A DNA stretch of 64,000 nt from JAWKWH01 sp963669285 (GCA_963669285.2 CAXXSI010000005.1:62001-126000), one strand, 5' to 3'. Shown: positions 35,328-45,381, counted from the first letter of the stretch. Numbers and translations: made by a program. Notes: generated from the sequence alone by a model not told the origin.

Positions 35328-36785
35328 ATGTTGCAGAAGACCAGCCATTTCATGCGTGAAGCCAACCTTATCGGCGGGCAGTGGGTAGGCGCTGATTCGG
35401 GTGAAACGATTGACATCAACAATCCGGCGACCGGTCTGAAACTGGGTTCAGTGCCGAAATCGGGTGCGGCGGAAACCGCCAGGGCGATCACAGCGGCGCA
35501 GGAAGCTTTCGAAGAATGGAGAAAAACTTCAGCCCTGCACCGGTCGCAGTTGCTGCGCAAACTGCACGACGCGATCATGGACAATCAGGATGTGCTTGCC
35601 GAGCTGTTGACGCTTGAACAGGGAAAACCGCTGTTCGAGGCCAAGGGCGAGGTCGGCATGTCGGCTGCCTATGTACTGTGGTTTGCAGAAGAGGGCAGGC
35701 GGGTCTATGGCGACATGGTCCCTTCGCCGTGGGCTGATCGCAAGATCATGGTTACCAAGGAGCCTGTCGGCGTAATTGCGGCGATCACACCTTGGAATTT
35801 TCCCTCATCGATGCTGGCGCGCAAAATTGGCCCGGCATTGGCGGCGGGATGTACTGCGGTTGTCAAACCGGCGACGGCGACACCTTATTCCGGGCTTGCC
35901 TGGGGCGTGTTGTGCGAGGAGGTCGGTATTCCGGCAGGCGTGGTCAACATTGTCACCGGTTCGGCTTCCGCAATCGGTAACGAGATCTGTGATAATCCCC
36001 TGGTTCGCAAAATCACCTTTACCGGTTCAACCGAGGTCGGCAAGGTGATCATGCAGCGCGCTGCCGGTACGGTGAAGAAGGTGTCGATGGAGTTGGGTGG
36101 CAATGCGCCATTCATCGTGTTTGACGATGCCGATGTCGACCGTGCGGTTGAAGGCGCAATTATTGCTAAATACCGCAACTCCGGCCAGACCTGCGTCTGC
36201 ACGAACCGTTTTCTGGTTCAGGCTGGCGTTTACGACCAGTTTGTGGACAAGCTGGTTGCTGCAACCAACAAGCTGCAGGTCGGTTCCGGCCTAGAGGACG
36301 GGACGACGCAGGGTCCGCTGATAGACGGCGGTGCCGTGGAGACTGTCGAAGGCATGATCGCCGATGCCAAGGCCAAGGGCGGCAGGATCGTTGCCGGCGG
36401 TGAAAGGCACGAGTTGGGCGGCACTTTCTTTCAGCCGACCGTAATCGCCGATGCTAGCTCGGAAATGCGCTTCACCAAGGAAGAGATTTTCGGACCAATC
36501 TCGCCCGTCTACAAGTTTGAGACTGAGGAAGAGGCGATATCGCTGGCCAATGATACCGAATATGGCCTGGCCTGCTATTTCTATACCAGCGATCTTGGGC
36601 GCGCCTTTCGCGTCGCCGATGGCGTCAAATACGGCCTGATCGGCATCAATGAAGGATTGATCACCACCGTTGAGGCACCGTTCGGTGGCTTGAAGGAATC
36701 CGGTCTCGGCAAGGAGGGCGGCCATCAGGGAATAGAGGATTATCTCGACGCCAAATACGTCTGCTTTGGCGGGCTGGGGCTGTAG
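35328..36785 (+). CDS. NAD(P)-dependent aldehyde dehydrogenase, succinate-semialdehyde-dehydrogenase-like
   Basis: A 485-residue ALDH of the GabD type. Visible are the ITPWNFPSSM cofactor region (about 150-159), the catalytic Glu in MELGGNAPFIVFD (about 254), the catalytic Cys in NSGQTCVCTNR (about 288) and PFGGLKESGLG near the end. ATG 35328 follows AAGGAGA by seven bases; the longer frame to 35244 has no such site. The aldose 1-epimerase follows 11 bases later, which argues for a sugar-derived semialdehyde, possibly sulfolactaldehyde, rather than GABA metabolism (inference). Confidence 0.88.
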   Translation: MLQKTSHFMREANLIGGQWVGADSGETIDINNPATGLKLGSVPKSGAAETARAITAAQEAFEEWRKTSALHRSQLLRKLHDAIMDNQDVLAELLTLEQGKPLFEAKGEVGMSAAYVLWFAEEGRRVYGDMVPSPWADRKIMVTKEPVGVIAAITPWNFPSSMLARKIGPALAAGCTAVVKPATATPYSGLAWGVLCEEVGIPAGVVNIVTGSASAIGNEICDNPLVRKITFTGSTEVGKVIMQRAAGTVKKVSMELGGNAPFIVFDDADVDRAVEGAIIAKYRNSGQTCVCTNRFLVQAGVYDQFVDKLVAATNKLQVGSGLEDGTTQGPLIDGGAVETVEGMIADAKAKGGRIVAGGERHELGGTFFQPTVIADASSEMRFTKEEIFGPISPVYKFETEEEAISLANDTEYGLACYFYTSDLGRAFRVADGVKYGLIGINEGLITTVEAPFGGLKESGLGKEGGHQGIEDYLDAKYVCFGGLGL

Positions 36786-36796
36786 TCCAGCGCCCC

Positions 36797-37828
36797 ATGG
36801 AAGCGTTCGGCAAGACCGCCGATGGCGAGGAGATCGTCCGAATAACGATATGTGGCGGCGGACTGACTGCCAACATCATCAACTGGGGCGCGGTGGTGCA
36901 GGATTTGCGCCTCAATGGACACGCTGCACCGTTGGTTCTCGGATTCGAGACTTTTGAAGACTACCCGGCAAGATCGCCTTACTTTGGGGCGATCGCCGGT
37001 CGGTTTGCCAACCGGATCGCCAATGGCAGCTTTTCAATCGATGGCGAGAGCTTTCAGACTGACACGAATTTCTTGGGCAAACACACGCTACATGGCGGCG
37101 ATAAGGGCATCGGCAAACGCACCTGGCAGGTCGTTGATACCGGCAAGGATTTTGTCACCCTCAACCTTCTCGATGGCGCTGGGATGATGGGATTTCCAGC
37201 TAATCTGGATATTCAATGCACCTATCGGCTGGCGCCGCCCGGCCGGTTGATTGTCACATTGGACGCGTCTTGCGATGCGCCGACACTGTGCAGCCTGGCG
37301 CACCATTCCTATTTCAACCTGGATGATGGTGGAGTAGGTGACATACTCGATCACCGGCTGATGATTGATGCAGGCGCCTATCTTCCCGCCAACGAAGAAC
37401 TCATTCCCACTGGAGTTGTCCAGCCGGTGGCGGAATCGGATTTCGATTTTCGCCATGCGCGACCGATCAGGCAGGAGGTTAGCGGCCTACAACGGCTTTA
37501 CGATCACAATTTCTGCCTGTCGGCCGAGCGGCGGGCGCTCTGCCGGTCTGCCTGGGTTCAAGGTGCGGTTTCCGGGGTCGAGATGGAAATGTGGACCACG
37601 GAACCAGGTGTTCAATTCTATGCCGGTGGTGGCATAAGCGACCTGACGGGTGGCCTCGACGGCCTTACCTATTCAGCCCATTCAGGCTTCTGCCTGGAAG
37701 CGCAGATTTGGCCCGATGCGCCAAACAGGCGATATTTCCCCGATCCCGTGCTGCGACCTGGGCAACAATATAAGCAGGTAACGGAATACCGGTTTCGGCA
37801 GGCCGCGGACGAATTCAGCGGTCTTTAA
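36797..37828 (+). CDS. Aldose 1-epimerase (galactose mutarotase family)
   Basis: A 343-residue mutarotase. Substrate-contact residues are visible in RFANRIANGSF (Arg, about 73), the catalytic His pair in KHTLHGG and AHHSYFNL, and the catalytic Glu in SGFCLEAQIWPD (about 300). It speeds interconversion of sugar anomers before phosphorylation or oxidation. It is coupled to the aldehyde dehydrogenase gene. Its end overlaps the convergent Lrp gene by 14 bases. Confidence 0.9.
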   Translation: MEAFGKTADGEEIVRITICGGGLTANIINWGAVVQDLRLNGHAAPLVLGFETFEDYPARSPYFGAIAGRFANRIANGSFSIDGESFQTDTNFLGKHTLHGGDKGIGKRTWQVVDTGKDFVTLNLLDGAGMMGFPANLDIQCTYRLAPPGRLIVTLDASCDAPTLCSLAHHSYFNLDDGGVGDILDHRLMIDAGAYLPANEELIPTGVVQPVAESDFDFRHARPIRQEVSGLQRLYDHNFCLSAERRALCRSAWVQGAVSGVEMEMWTTEPGVQFYAGGGISDLTGGLDGLTYSAHSGFCLEAQIWPDAPNRRYFPDPVLRPGQQYKQVTEYRFRQAADEFSGL

Positions 37829-38267
37829 CCGTTTCCATGGCCACAAACGTGGACGTTTGCGCCACATGCGGCAATGCCGAGATGCGTTCGCCCAAAATTC
37901 GGCGATAGGCCGCTATATCCTTCGTGCGAACCTTTAACAAGTAATCGAAACTACCTGCAATCATGTGACATTGTTCGATTTCTGATATTGTGAAAACGGC
38001 TTCGTTAAAGGCATTCAACGCCGACGATTTTGTGTCTGCCAGCGTCACCTGCACGAAAGCTATGTGACCTTCTCCGATCCGCTCCCGGTCGATGACCGCT
38101 GAATAGCCGCGGATAAATCCGTCTCTTTCGAGCCGTCTAACCCGATTTTGTACCGGCGTTTTTGACAAGCCGACCTTGCCAGCGAGCTCGGCCATTGACT
38201 GCCTGCCATTGGCGGACAGAGCGGAGAGTATCTTGTGATCCAATCGGTCTATTTGATCTGAATTCAT
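37815..38267 (-). CDS. Lrp/AsnC family regulator, likely proline-responsive PutR
   Basis: A 150-residue Lrp-type regulator. The N-terminal helix-turn-helix includes MAELAGKVGLSKTPVQNRV (about 24-42) and the C-terminal RAM ligand domain ends with HVAQTSTFVAMETVK. ATG 38267 fits the family length; the frame from 38327 is longer without support. It diverges from putA, the classic arrangement in Alphaproteobacteria where the regulator (PutR) activates putA in response to proline. The 157-base AT-rich gap between them should hold its sites. Confidence 0.9.
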   Translation of the reverse strand: MNSDQIDRLDHKILSALSANGRQSMAELAGKVGLSKTPVQNRVRRLERDGFIRGYSAVIDRERIGEGHIAFVQVTLADTKSSALNAFNEAVFTISEIEQCHMIAGSFDYLLKVRTKDIAAYRRILGERISALPHVAQTSTFVAMETVKDR

Positions 38268-38424
38268 CGTAAATCTTTGCCAATTCTGTCGAGTTAATTG
38301 AAAAATCCAGTTTAATCTACCTATCATTCAGCGAATATAAGCCCAATTAGATTTGAGAAATTTGGTAAAATCGTTGTCGAGCAAGAAAGCCGGACGTTCC
38401 GGTAACCGCAAATGGAGACAGGAA

Positions 38425-41400
38425 GTGTCGGACTCGATCCTCAACAAGCACCGCACAGCAATTCGCGGTAATTTGATTGCCGATGAAGATGCGGCGGTGA
38501 AGCGGCTGGCAACCGAGGCGAAACTGGACGAAGCCGCAAGAGGCCGTATTTCGCAGAAAGGTGCAGAACTGGTCCGTTCGGTCCGCGAATCAAGTGAGCC
38601 CAAACTGATGGAGGCGTTTCTTTCCGAGTACGGACTGTCGACGGGTGAGGGCGTTGCGCTGATGTGTTTGGCAGAAGCGTTGCTCAGAGTACCCGATTCC
38701 GAAACCATCGACGAACTGATTGCCGACAAGATCGTACCGCACGACTGGTCGTCCCACTCCGGCGGGTCGGCCTCGATGTTTGTCAACGCGTCGACCTGGG
38801 CGCTGATGTTGACCGGTCGTGTTCTTGAACAGGGCGAAGGCCCGGTCGAGGCAACGCTGTTCGGCATGATCAGACGATTGGGCGAGCCGGTGATCCGTAC
38901 GGCTGTCGGCGCGGCCATGCGCGAAATGGGCGATCAGTTCGTTCTGGGTCGTACCATCGATGAAGCGGTGAGCCGCGGCGAGGCGATGATCCGGAAAGGA
39001 TATTTGTATTCCTACGACATGCTTGGAGAAGCCGCCCGGACGCATGAAGATGCGCAACGCTATTTCGAGGCGTATCGCCAAGCGATCCGGGCGCTGAAGC
39101 GCAGTGCCAACAGCGACGATATCCGGACAAATCCGGGAATATCGGTCAAACTGTCCGCGCTTCATCCGCGCTATGAGGAAGGCCAGCGCGAGCGCACACT
39201 GCCGGAGCTCTCCGGCCGCCTGCTGGAACTCTGTCAGGAGGCGCGCGATGCCCGCATGGGACTGAACATCGATGCCGAGGAAGCCGATCGGCTTGATTTC
39301 TCGCTGGACGTGGTTGCATCGGTGTTGGCCGATCCGTCGCTTGCCGGCTGGGACGGATTCGGGGTCGTCGTCCAAGCCTACGGACCCAGAGCGGCCTTTG
39401 TCATTGATTGGTTGCATGCTTTGGCCGGTGGGCTCGACCGCCGGGTCATGGTGCGTCTCGTCAAGGGCGCCTATTGGGACACCGAGATCAAGCGGGCGCA
39501 GGTCCTTGGCCTGGATGGGTTTCCCGTATTTACCCGCAAGTGCAACACCGACCTGTCCTATCTTGCATGCGCGCGCAAACTGCTGGCGATGACCGATCGG
39601 ATCTACCCGCAATTCGCCACTCACAACGCTCATACGGCAGCGGCAATTCTCGAAATGGCAGCCGATGACGCTCAGTTCGAATTTCAACGGCTGCACGGCA
39701 TGGGCGATGCGCTGCATGAGGAAATCAGAAAGGCGGAAGCAACACGCTGCCGGATCTATGCACCAGTTGGCGCGCACGAGGATTTGTTGGCCTATCTGGT
39801 TAGGCGTCTTTTGGAGAACGGCGCCAACTCATCTTTCGTGCACCAGATCGTCGATGAATCCGTGAGCGCTGAGGAAATTGCACACGATCCGTTGGCGACA
39901 ATCGAGGCGAACAATAATGCGGCCAACCCGGTCATCGCCCGGCCGGAGAACATATTTGGTTCAAGCCGGATCAACGCCAAGGGTTGGGATCTAACGGATC
40001 GCAAAACGCTGGCAATGATCGATCAGGGTCGGGAACCGTTCTCTGCGCCGCTTTCTTTGGCGGCTGCGCCGATACCAGACGGCAAGAAAAAAGAAGGAAG
40101 TCCTGTCCACAATCCGGCTGATCCGTTACAGATTGTTGGCGAAGTGATCGAGGCTGATGCGGCTCAAGCCGGTAAGGCGGTCACACGTGCCGTCGACGCG
40201 CAGCCAGAATGGGCGGCGACACCCGTTCAGGAACGGTCGGCCGTTCTGAGGCGCGTCGCCGACCTTTATGAAACGCACGCTTCCGAGTTTTTTGCACTGG
40301 CAGCCCGGGAAGCCGGCAAGACACTGGCCGACGGTGTGGCCGAGGTGCGCGAAGCGGTGGATTTCCTACGATATTATGCCGGCGAAGCGCCAATTGCCGA
40401 GAAAGACAGCCAAGCTCGCGGGGTCATCATTTGCATTTCGCCATGGAACTTTCCGTTGGCCATCTTTACCGGGCAGATCGCCGCTGCGCTGGTGGCCGGA
40501 AATGCGGTTATCGCCAAACCGGCGGAACAAACACCGCTGATCGCTGCCCGTGCGGTCGAGCTGATGCTCGAAGCCGGTGTGCCTGAAAACATCATTCAAC
40601 TGCTTCCCGGCGACGGGCCGTCCGTAGGGGCACCGTTGGTGGCCGACCCTCGAATTGCCGGGGTCTGCTTTACGGGGTCGACAGAAGTAGCAAAGTCCAT
40701 CGAACATCAACTGGCAGTAAGTGCGTCTCCTGACGCCATGCTGATCGCCGAGACCGGCGGGCTCAATGCGATGATCGTCGATTCAACTGCACTTCCCGAG
40801 CAGGCCGTGCGCGATATCATCGCTTCGGCGTTTCAAAGTGCCGGTCAACGCTGCTCGGCGCTTCGCATACTCTACGTGCAGAAGGATGTTGAAACGCGCG
40901 TTCTGGAGATGTTGGAAGGCGCCATGCGTGCACTGACTGTTGGTAATCCCTGGCATATTTCCACCGATGTGGGGCCAGTGATCGACGACGAGGCGCGGTC
41001 CTCTATTCTTGATTATTGCCGGGAAGCTGAGCGCGCTGGGCGATTGATCGCCAAACTGGACCCGCCAAAAGACGGACGTTTCGTGCCGCCACACATCCTG
41101 CGGGTTTCGGGCATCGATGACATGGAACGCGAGATATTCGGCCCGGTTTTACATGTTGCGACGTTCGAGGCCGATGAAATCGACAGTGTCATCAATGATG
41201 TCAACGCCAGAGGCTATGGCCTGACTTTCGGCCTTCACACCCGCATCGAGGGCCGCGTTCAGCATATTGTCGACCGGGTTCATGCCGGCAATATCTACGT
41301 TAACCGCAACCAGATTGGTGCGGTTGTCGGTTCGCAACCATTTGGCGGTGAGGGCCTGTCGGGGACCGGGCCGAAAGCGGGTGGTCCGCATTACCTGCCG

Positions 41401-42036
41401 CACTTCCGCAAATCTCTGCGGGACCTGGATGAGAGGTATGCCGCACCGCTGGTCACCGCTGAATTGCCAAACCGCTTTGTCGACAGCTCCACCTGGGAAA
41501 GCCGACCAGACAGGATTGCGGTATTGCGCAAAGCGTTGCGGGGACGAGCGGCCAAGACGGTCGCCGCCGCCGCGACGCTCGACTTCGGGCCAGTCGATTT
41601 GCCGGGACCTACGGGCGAGGCAAACACGATTGCGTTGTACCCGCGCGGCAACGTCGTTTGTTTGGGGCCGGATGCGGAAGCGCTTCTCGGTCAGGTCGTG
41701 TTGGCCCTGGCCGCGGGCAATTCGGTCATAGCCGTCGCGCCCGATGCAAAAGCAGTGATAGGCCCGCTCCTCACGATGAAAGACCTGCCGTTACTCGTTG
41801 TCGAGGGTGCGATCGATACAAAGGCGCTCGGTGCAGCGTCGGTTGATGTCGTCGCGTATTATGGTTCCGGTGAAAAAGCCCGATCCGTTCGGAAAGTACT
41901 GGCCGCCCGAAGCGGACCAATCGTTCCGCTCGTTACTGCGCCAATGTCCGCGGCTGCATTTGTGCACGAAAGGGCGGTTTGTGTGGATACGACGGCTGCG
42001 GGAGGTAACGCCAGCCTGTTGGCGAGCGCCGGCTGA
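38425..42036 (+). CDS. putA: Bifunctional proline dehydrogenase/pyrroline-5-carboxylate dehydrogenase PutA
   Basis: A 1203-residue enzyme that oxidises proline to glutamate. The N-terminal FAD proline dehydrogenase barrel (about 80-470) shows VQAYGPRA and YAPVGAHEDLLAYLVRRL. The aldehyde dehydrogenase domain (about 560-1000) shows ETGGLNAMIVD with the catalytic Glu and SAGQRCSALR with the catalytic Cys. The C-terminal domain ends in the family tail CVDTTAAGGNASLLA. GTG 38425 is chosen because GGAG lies eight bases upstream; TTG codons upstream to 38353 are alternatives. There is no N-terminal ribbon-helix-helix domain, consistent with a separate Lrp regulator. Confidence 0.95.
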   Translation: MSDSILNKHRTAIRGNLIADEDAAVKRLATEAKLDEAARGRISQKGAELVRSVRESSEPKLMEAFLSEYGLSTGEGVALMCLAEALLRVPDSETIDELIADKIVPHDWSSHSGGSASMFVNASTWALMLTGRVLEQGEGPVEATLFGMIRRLGEPVIRTAVGAAMREMGDQFVLGRTIDEAVSRGEAMIRKGYLYSYDMLGEAARTHEDAQRYFEAYRQAIRALKRSANSDDIRTNPGISVKLSALHPRYEEGQRERTLPELSGRLLELCQEARDARMGLNIDAEEADRLDFSLDVVASVLADPSLAGWDGFGVVVQAYGPRAAFVIDWLHALAGGLDRRVMVRLVKGAYWDTEIKRAQVLGLDGFPVFTRKCNTDLSYLACARKLLAMTDRIYPQFATHNAHTAAAILEMAADDAQFEFQRLHGMGDALHEEIRKAEATRCRIYAPVGAHEDLLAYLVRRLLENGANSSFVHQIVDESVSAEEIAHDPLATIEANNNAANPVIARPENIFGSSRINAKGWDLTDRKTLAMIDQGREPFSAPLSLAAAPIPDGKKKEGSPVHNPADPLQIVGEVIEADAAQAGKAVTRAVDAQPEWAATPVQERSAVLRRVADLYETHASEFFALAAREAGKTLADGVAEVREAVDFLRYYAGEAPIAEKDSQARGVIICISPWNFPLAIFTGQIAAALVAGNAVIAKPAEQTPLIAARAVELMLEAGVPENIIQLLPGDGPSVGAPLVADPRIAGVCFTGSTEVAKSIEHQLAVSASPDAMLIAETGGLNAMIVDSTALPEQAVRDIIASAFQSAGQRCSALRILYVQKDVETRVLEMLEGAMRALTVGNPWHISTDVGPVIDDEARSSILDYCREAERAGRLIAKLDPPKDGRFVPPHILRVSGIDDMEREIFGPVLHVATFEADEIDSVINDVNARGYGLTFGLHTRIEGRVQHIVDRVHAGNIYVNRNQIGAVVGSQPFGGEGLSGTGPKAGGPHYLPHFRKSLRDLDERYAAPLVTAELPNRFVDSSTWESRPDRIAVLRKALRGRAAKTVAAAATLDFGPVDLPGPTGEANTIALYPRGNVVCLGPDAEALLGQVVLALAAGNSVIAVAPDAKAVIGPLLTMKDLPLLVVEGAIDTKALGAASVDVVAYYGSGEKARSVRKVLAARSGPIVPLVTAPMSAAAFVHERAVCVDTTAAGGNASLLASAG

Positions 42037-42121
42037 TCTCGGGCTTGCGATCTGGTCCATTGCACCGCAATCGGTTCGGTTTATAACGGATCGATTGAAG
42101 TCGGATCGCCGGAGTCTGCCC

Positions 42122-43285
42122 ATGACGCCATTTACGTTCAACACCACGCCCAGTGTCCGGTTTGGTGATGGAATCGCCGCCAAACTGGGCGAAATTGTCG
42201 GTTCGGTGCTTGGGCCGAGAGCGCTGTTTGTCACTGATCCCGGGATCATGTCACTGGGGCTGGCCAACGCGGCCATAAACTCGCTCAAAGAAGCCGGCCT
42301 GACAATGTCGATCTTCTCAGACGTTGAGGCCGATCCGTCGATTGCCACGCTGAACAAGGCAACGGATCATGCCAAATCGCTCGGTGCTACGGGCGTTATC
42401 GGTTTCGGCGGCGGATCGTCAATGGATGTTGCCAAACTTGCCGCATTGCTGGCCGGTTCGGGAGAGGATATCGACGAAGCCTGGGGCGTTGCCAATGCCA
42501 AAGGGCCGCGTTTGCCACTTGTCTTGATACCAACCACTGCGGGTACCGGTTCGGAGGCGACACCGGTTTCGATCATCACAGTTGGTGGCGAAGAAAAACG
42601 TGGAGTGTCATCGCCAATTATTCTGCCGGACATCGCCGTGCTCGATCCGGCGCTGACGCTCGGTTTGCCGGCGGCAACAACCGCTGCGACCGGTATCGAT
42701 GCGATGGTGCATGCAATCGAGGCCTATGCCTCAAAGAATGCCAACAACAATCAAATATCTAGAATGCTTGCCCGCCAGGCACTGCGCCTGCTTGGCGCCA
42801 ACATCGAAAATGCCGTGTTCCGGGGTGACGATATTGAAGCCAGAGGTGCCATGTTGCTGGGTTCGATGTTGGCCGGACAGGCGTTTGCCAATTCGCCGGT
42901 AGCAGCAGTGCATGCGCTGGCCTATCCGATTGGCGGGACCTTTCACGTTCCGCACGGACTGTCCAATGCGCTGGTTTTACCGCACGTGCTTCGCTTCAAT
43001 GCTCCGGAGGCGGCAACGCTTTACGCCGAAATTGCGGTGGACGTCTTTCCCGAACTGTACAACACCGATGCCGGGGTTCAGGACATTTGCGCCTCGTTTA
43101 TCGAAAACCTTGCCGATCTCAGCAAACGCCTTGGACTTCAGACCCAGCTTCGCCAGGTCGGCATCGACGAGGGCGATCTCGCCAAAATGGCATCGGATGC
43201 AATGTTGCAAACCAGGTTGCTGGTCAACAATCCACGCGATGTCGGGGAAGCTGATGCGCTGGCGATCTACAAGGCAGCGCTATGA
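42122..43285 (+). CDS. Iron-containing alcohol dehydrogenase
   Basis: A 387-residue group III alcohol dehydrogenase. NAD-binding GGGSSMDVAK (about 98-107) and PTTAGTGSEAT are present, and iron ligands are likely in GIDAMVHAIEAY and HALAYPIGGTFHVPHG. ATG 42122 follows GGAG by about nine bases; the open frame upstream overlaps the putA end and is spurious. It follows putA by 85 bases and overlaps the thioesterase gene by four (ATGA). Substrate not determined. Confidence 0.9.
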   Translation: MTPFTFNTTPSVRFGDGIAAKLGEIVGSVLGPRALFVTDPGIMSLGLANAAINSLKEAGLTMSIFSDVEADPSIATLNKATDHAKSLGATGVIGFGGGSSMDVAKLAALLAGSGEDIDEAWGVANAKGPRLPLVLIPTTAGTGSEATPVSIITVGGEEKRGVSSPIILPDIAVLDPALTLGLPAATTAATGIDAMVHAIEAYASKNANNNQISRMLARQALRLLGANIENAVFRGDDIEARGAMLLGSMLAGQAFANSPVAAVHALAYPIGGTFHVPHGLSNALVLPHVLRFNAPEAATLYAEIAVDVFPELYNTDAGVQDICASFIENLADLSKRLGLQTQLRQVGIDEGDLAKMASDAMLQTRLLVNNPRDVGEADALAIYKAAL

Positions 43286-43713
43286 GCGAGAAACCGGCGC
43301 CGTCCATGCGGAGTGAATACCGCGCATTCCGGCAGATCACTACTCGCTGGATGGATAACGATATCTATGGGCACATGAACAACGTCATCCACTATTCGCT
43401 GTTCGATACTGCGGTGAACGGCTGGCTGATCGAGCAGGGCGTATTGGATATTGAGCATGGCAATCAGGTCGGGTTGGTGGTTGAAACCGGCTGCCGGTAC
43501 TTCGCCGAAATGGCGTTTCCGGATGTGGTCACGGCCGGAATTCGGGTGGCGCACGTGGGCAATTCATCCGTACGTTACGAAGTCGGCTTGTTTCGCAATG
43601 ACGAGCAAAGCGCTTCGGCTGAAGGCCACTTTGTCCATGTCTATGTCGACCGGGCGACCCGGAAATCCATACCAATCAATGACCGGCTAAGAGCCGCACT
43701 TGAACGATTCTAA
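43282..43713 (+). CDS. Acyl-CoA thioesterase (hotdog fold, 4HBT family)
   Basis: A 143-residue single-domain hotdog thioesterase. The active-site segment RWMDNDIYGHMNNVIHY contains the conserved D, G-H and N residues. The start overlaps the alcohol dehydrogenase stop (ATGA). Its TAA overlaps the TAG of the convergent pgi gene (43710-43713), so the two genes share their last bases. Confidence 0.87.
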   Translation: MSEKPAPSMRSEYRAFRQITTRWMDNDIYGHMNNVIHYSLFDTAVNGWLIEQGVLDIEHGNQVGLVVETGCRYFAEMAFPDVVTAGIRVAHVGNSSVRYEVGLFRNDEQSASAEGHFVHVYVDRATRKSIPINDRLRAALERF

Positions 43714-45350
43714 TCGCCGCGCAAGGTGAAAATCTGTGCCAACAGGTTCTTTGTCGAAGCGTCGTGCTGGTTTGATGACTGATTTTGCTCGACAACCGGG
43801 AGCAGGGCAGTCGCCAGTTCCTTGCCCAATTCCACTCCCCACTGATCGAAAGCGTTGATGCCATAAAGGCATGCTTCGACGAACACACGGTGTTCGTAGA
43901 GCGCAATGAGCTGACCCAATGTGGAGGGGGTCAGTTTCTCGTAGATGATGGTGACCGAAGGCCTGTTGCCGGGAAATGCCTTGTGCGGGATCAACTTCGC
44001 GGCCTCTTCGCGTCGCATACCCTGGTCAGCAAGAACGGAAGCCGCCTCGAGTTCGGTCCGACCACGCATCAGCGCTTCCGACTGCGCCAGACAGTTCGCG
44101 ATCAGCAAGCGGTGCTGATGGTCGAGATGCGGTTCATGACCTCTTGCGGCTAGAAGAAACTCCACCGGCACGATATCGGTCCCCTGGTGCAGAAGTTGAA
44201 AAAACGCGTGCTGACCGTTCGTACCGGGCTCACCCCACACGACGGGGCCTGAACAGCGTTTAAGCGGGGTTCCGTCCAATCCGACACCCTTGCCATTGGA
44301 TTCCATGTCGAGTTGTTGCAGATAGGCCGGAAAACGAGCCAAGCGCTGATCATACGGAATGACTGCGCGGGTCGGGTAACCCAATACCTCGCGATGCCAG
44401 AAGCCCACCAGCCCGAGCAAAACCGGCAGGTTCGCGTTCATCGGCGCGGTTTCGAAGTGGCGATCCATCGTGTGGCCACCGTCGAGAAACGAACGGAAAT
44501 TATCGGGCCCGATCGCGATCATCAGCGGTAACCCGATTGCCGACCAAATCGAATACCGTCCGCCGACCCAGTCCCAAAAGCCAAATGTCCTGTCGCGGTC
44601 GATGCCAAATTCGCCGACCTTGTCGAGCGCCGTCGAAACGGCTGCGAAGTGGACGCCGACCGCCGCTTCGCCAAGCCGGCCTGTAAGCCAGGATCGCGCG
44701 GTTGCGGCATTGGTCATCGTTTCAATGGTCGTAAACGTCTTTGACGCGACGATGAAAAGCGTCGACGCCGGATCGAGCTTTTCCAGAACATCAAATATGG
44801 CCGCGCCATCAACATTGGAGACGAAGTGCATGTTTGGCCCGTCGTGATAGGGCTCGAGCGCGAGCGTTGCCATGGCGGGACCGAGGTCGGAACCGCCAAT
44901 GCCTATGTTGACGATATCGGTGAATTTTTTTCCCGAGATTCCCGAAGCGTAGCCGGAGCGAACCTTGTTTGCGAATGCCGACATGTCGTCGAGCACGCGG
45001 GCTATGTCCTCTGAAATTTCCTCGCCATCGGCATAGGAGTGGATGCCCTTTGGCGTCCGCAACGCAGTGTGCAGGACCGAGCGGTTTTCCGTGTGATTGA
45101 TACGATCGCCCGAAAACATGGCCTTGCGCCGGCCTTCCAGGTCGCAGGTTTCCGCTAGCGCGAACAACGCATCCATGATCTTGTCGGAAACGGCGCATTT
45201 CGAATAATCGAGCATCATGTCGCCGCGCATGGCGCGATAGCGCTCGGCGCGCTCGGGGTCAGAATCGAAGGCTTCGCGCATGTTGCGAGGCCGGGACCTT
45301 GAGGTTGCGTCGCGCAGTTTTTTCAACGCGATATCAAATGGTTCTGTCAT
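43710..45350 (-). CDS. pgi: Glucose-6-phosphate isomerase
   Basis: A 546-residue phosphoglucose isomerase, full length. Family motifs are IGIGGSDLGPAMA (about 150), SKTFTTIETM, the catalytic ESNGK region, GEPGTNGQHAFFQLLHQGT with the active-site His, and the late Lys motif near SVTIIYEKLTP. It interconverts glucose 6-phosphate and fructose 6-phosphate. It follows the fructokinase gene by 31 bases on the same strand, so fructose can enter glucose 6-phosphate metabolism. Confidence 0.96.
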   Translation of the reverse strand: MTEPFDIALKKLRDATSRSRPRNMREAFDSDPERAERYRAMRGDMMLDYSKCAVSDKIMDALFALAETCDLEGRRKAMFSGDRINHTENRSVLHTALRTPKGIHSYADGEEISEDIARVLDDMSAFANKVRSGYASGISGKKFTDIVNIGIGGSDLGPAMATLALEPYHDGPNMHFVSNVDGAAIFDVLEKLDPASTLFIVASKTFTTIETMTNAATARSWLTGRLGEAAVGVHFAAVSTALDKVGEFGIDRDRTFGFWDWVGGRYSIWSAIGLPLMIAIGPDNFRSFLDGGHTMDRHFETAPMNANLPVLLGLVGFWHREVLGYPTRAVIPYDQRLARFPAYLQQLDMESNGKGVGLDGTPLKRCSGPVVWGEPGTNGQHAFFQLLHQGTDIVPVEFLLAARGHEPHLDHQHRLLIANCLAQSEALMRGRTELEAASVLADQGMRREEAAKLIPHKAFPGNRPSVTIIYEKLTPSTLGQLIALYEHRVFVEACLYGINAFDQWGVELGKELATALLPVVEQNQSSNQHDASTKNLLAQIFTLRGD

Positions 45351-45381
45351 GCGTTTCGTGCCTCAGCCGGGTCGGCTGTCG

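Noticed and set aside
38590..39777. 395-codon minus-strand open frame
   Set aside because: Antisense to the proline dehydrogenase domain of putA; no motifs.
41798..42121. Upstream extension of the Fe-alcohol dehydrogenase frame
   Set aside because: It overlaps the putA end in another frame; ATG 42122 with a ribosome site gives the family N-terminus.
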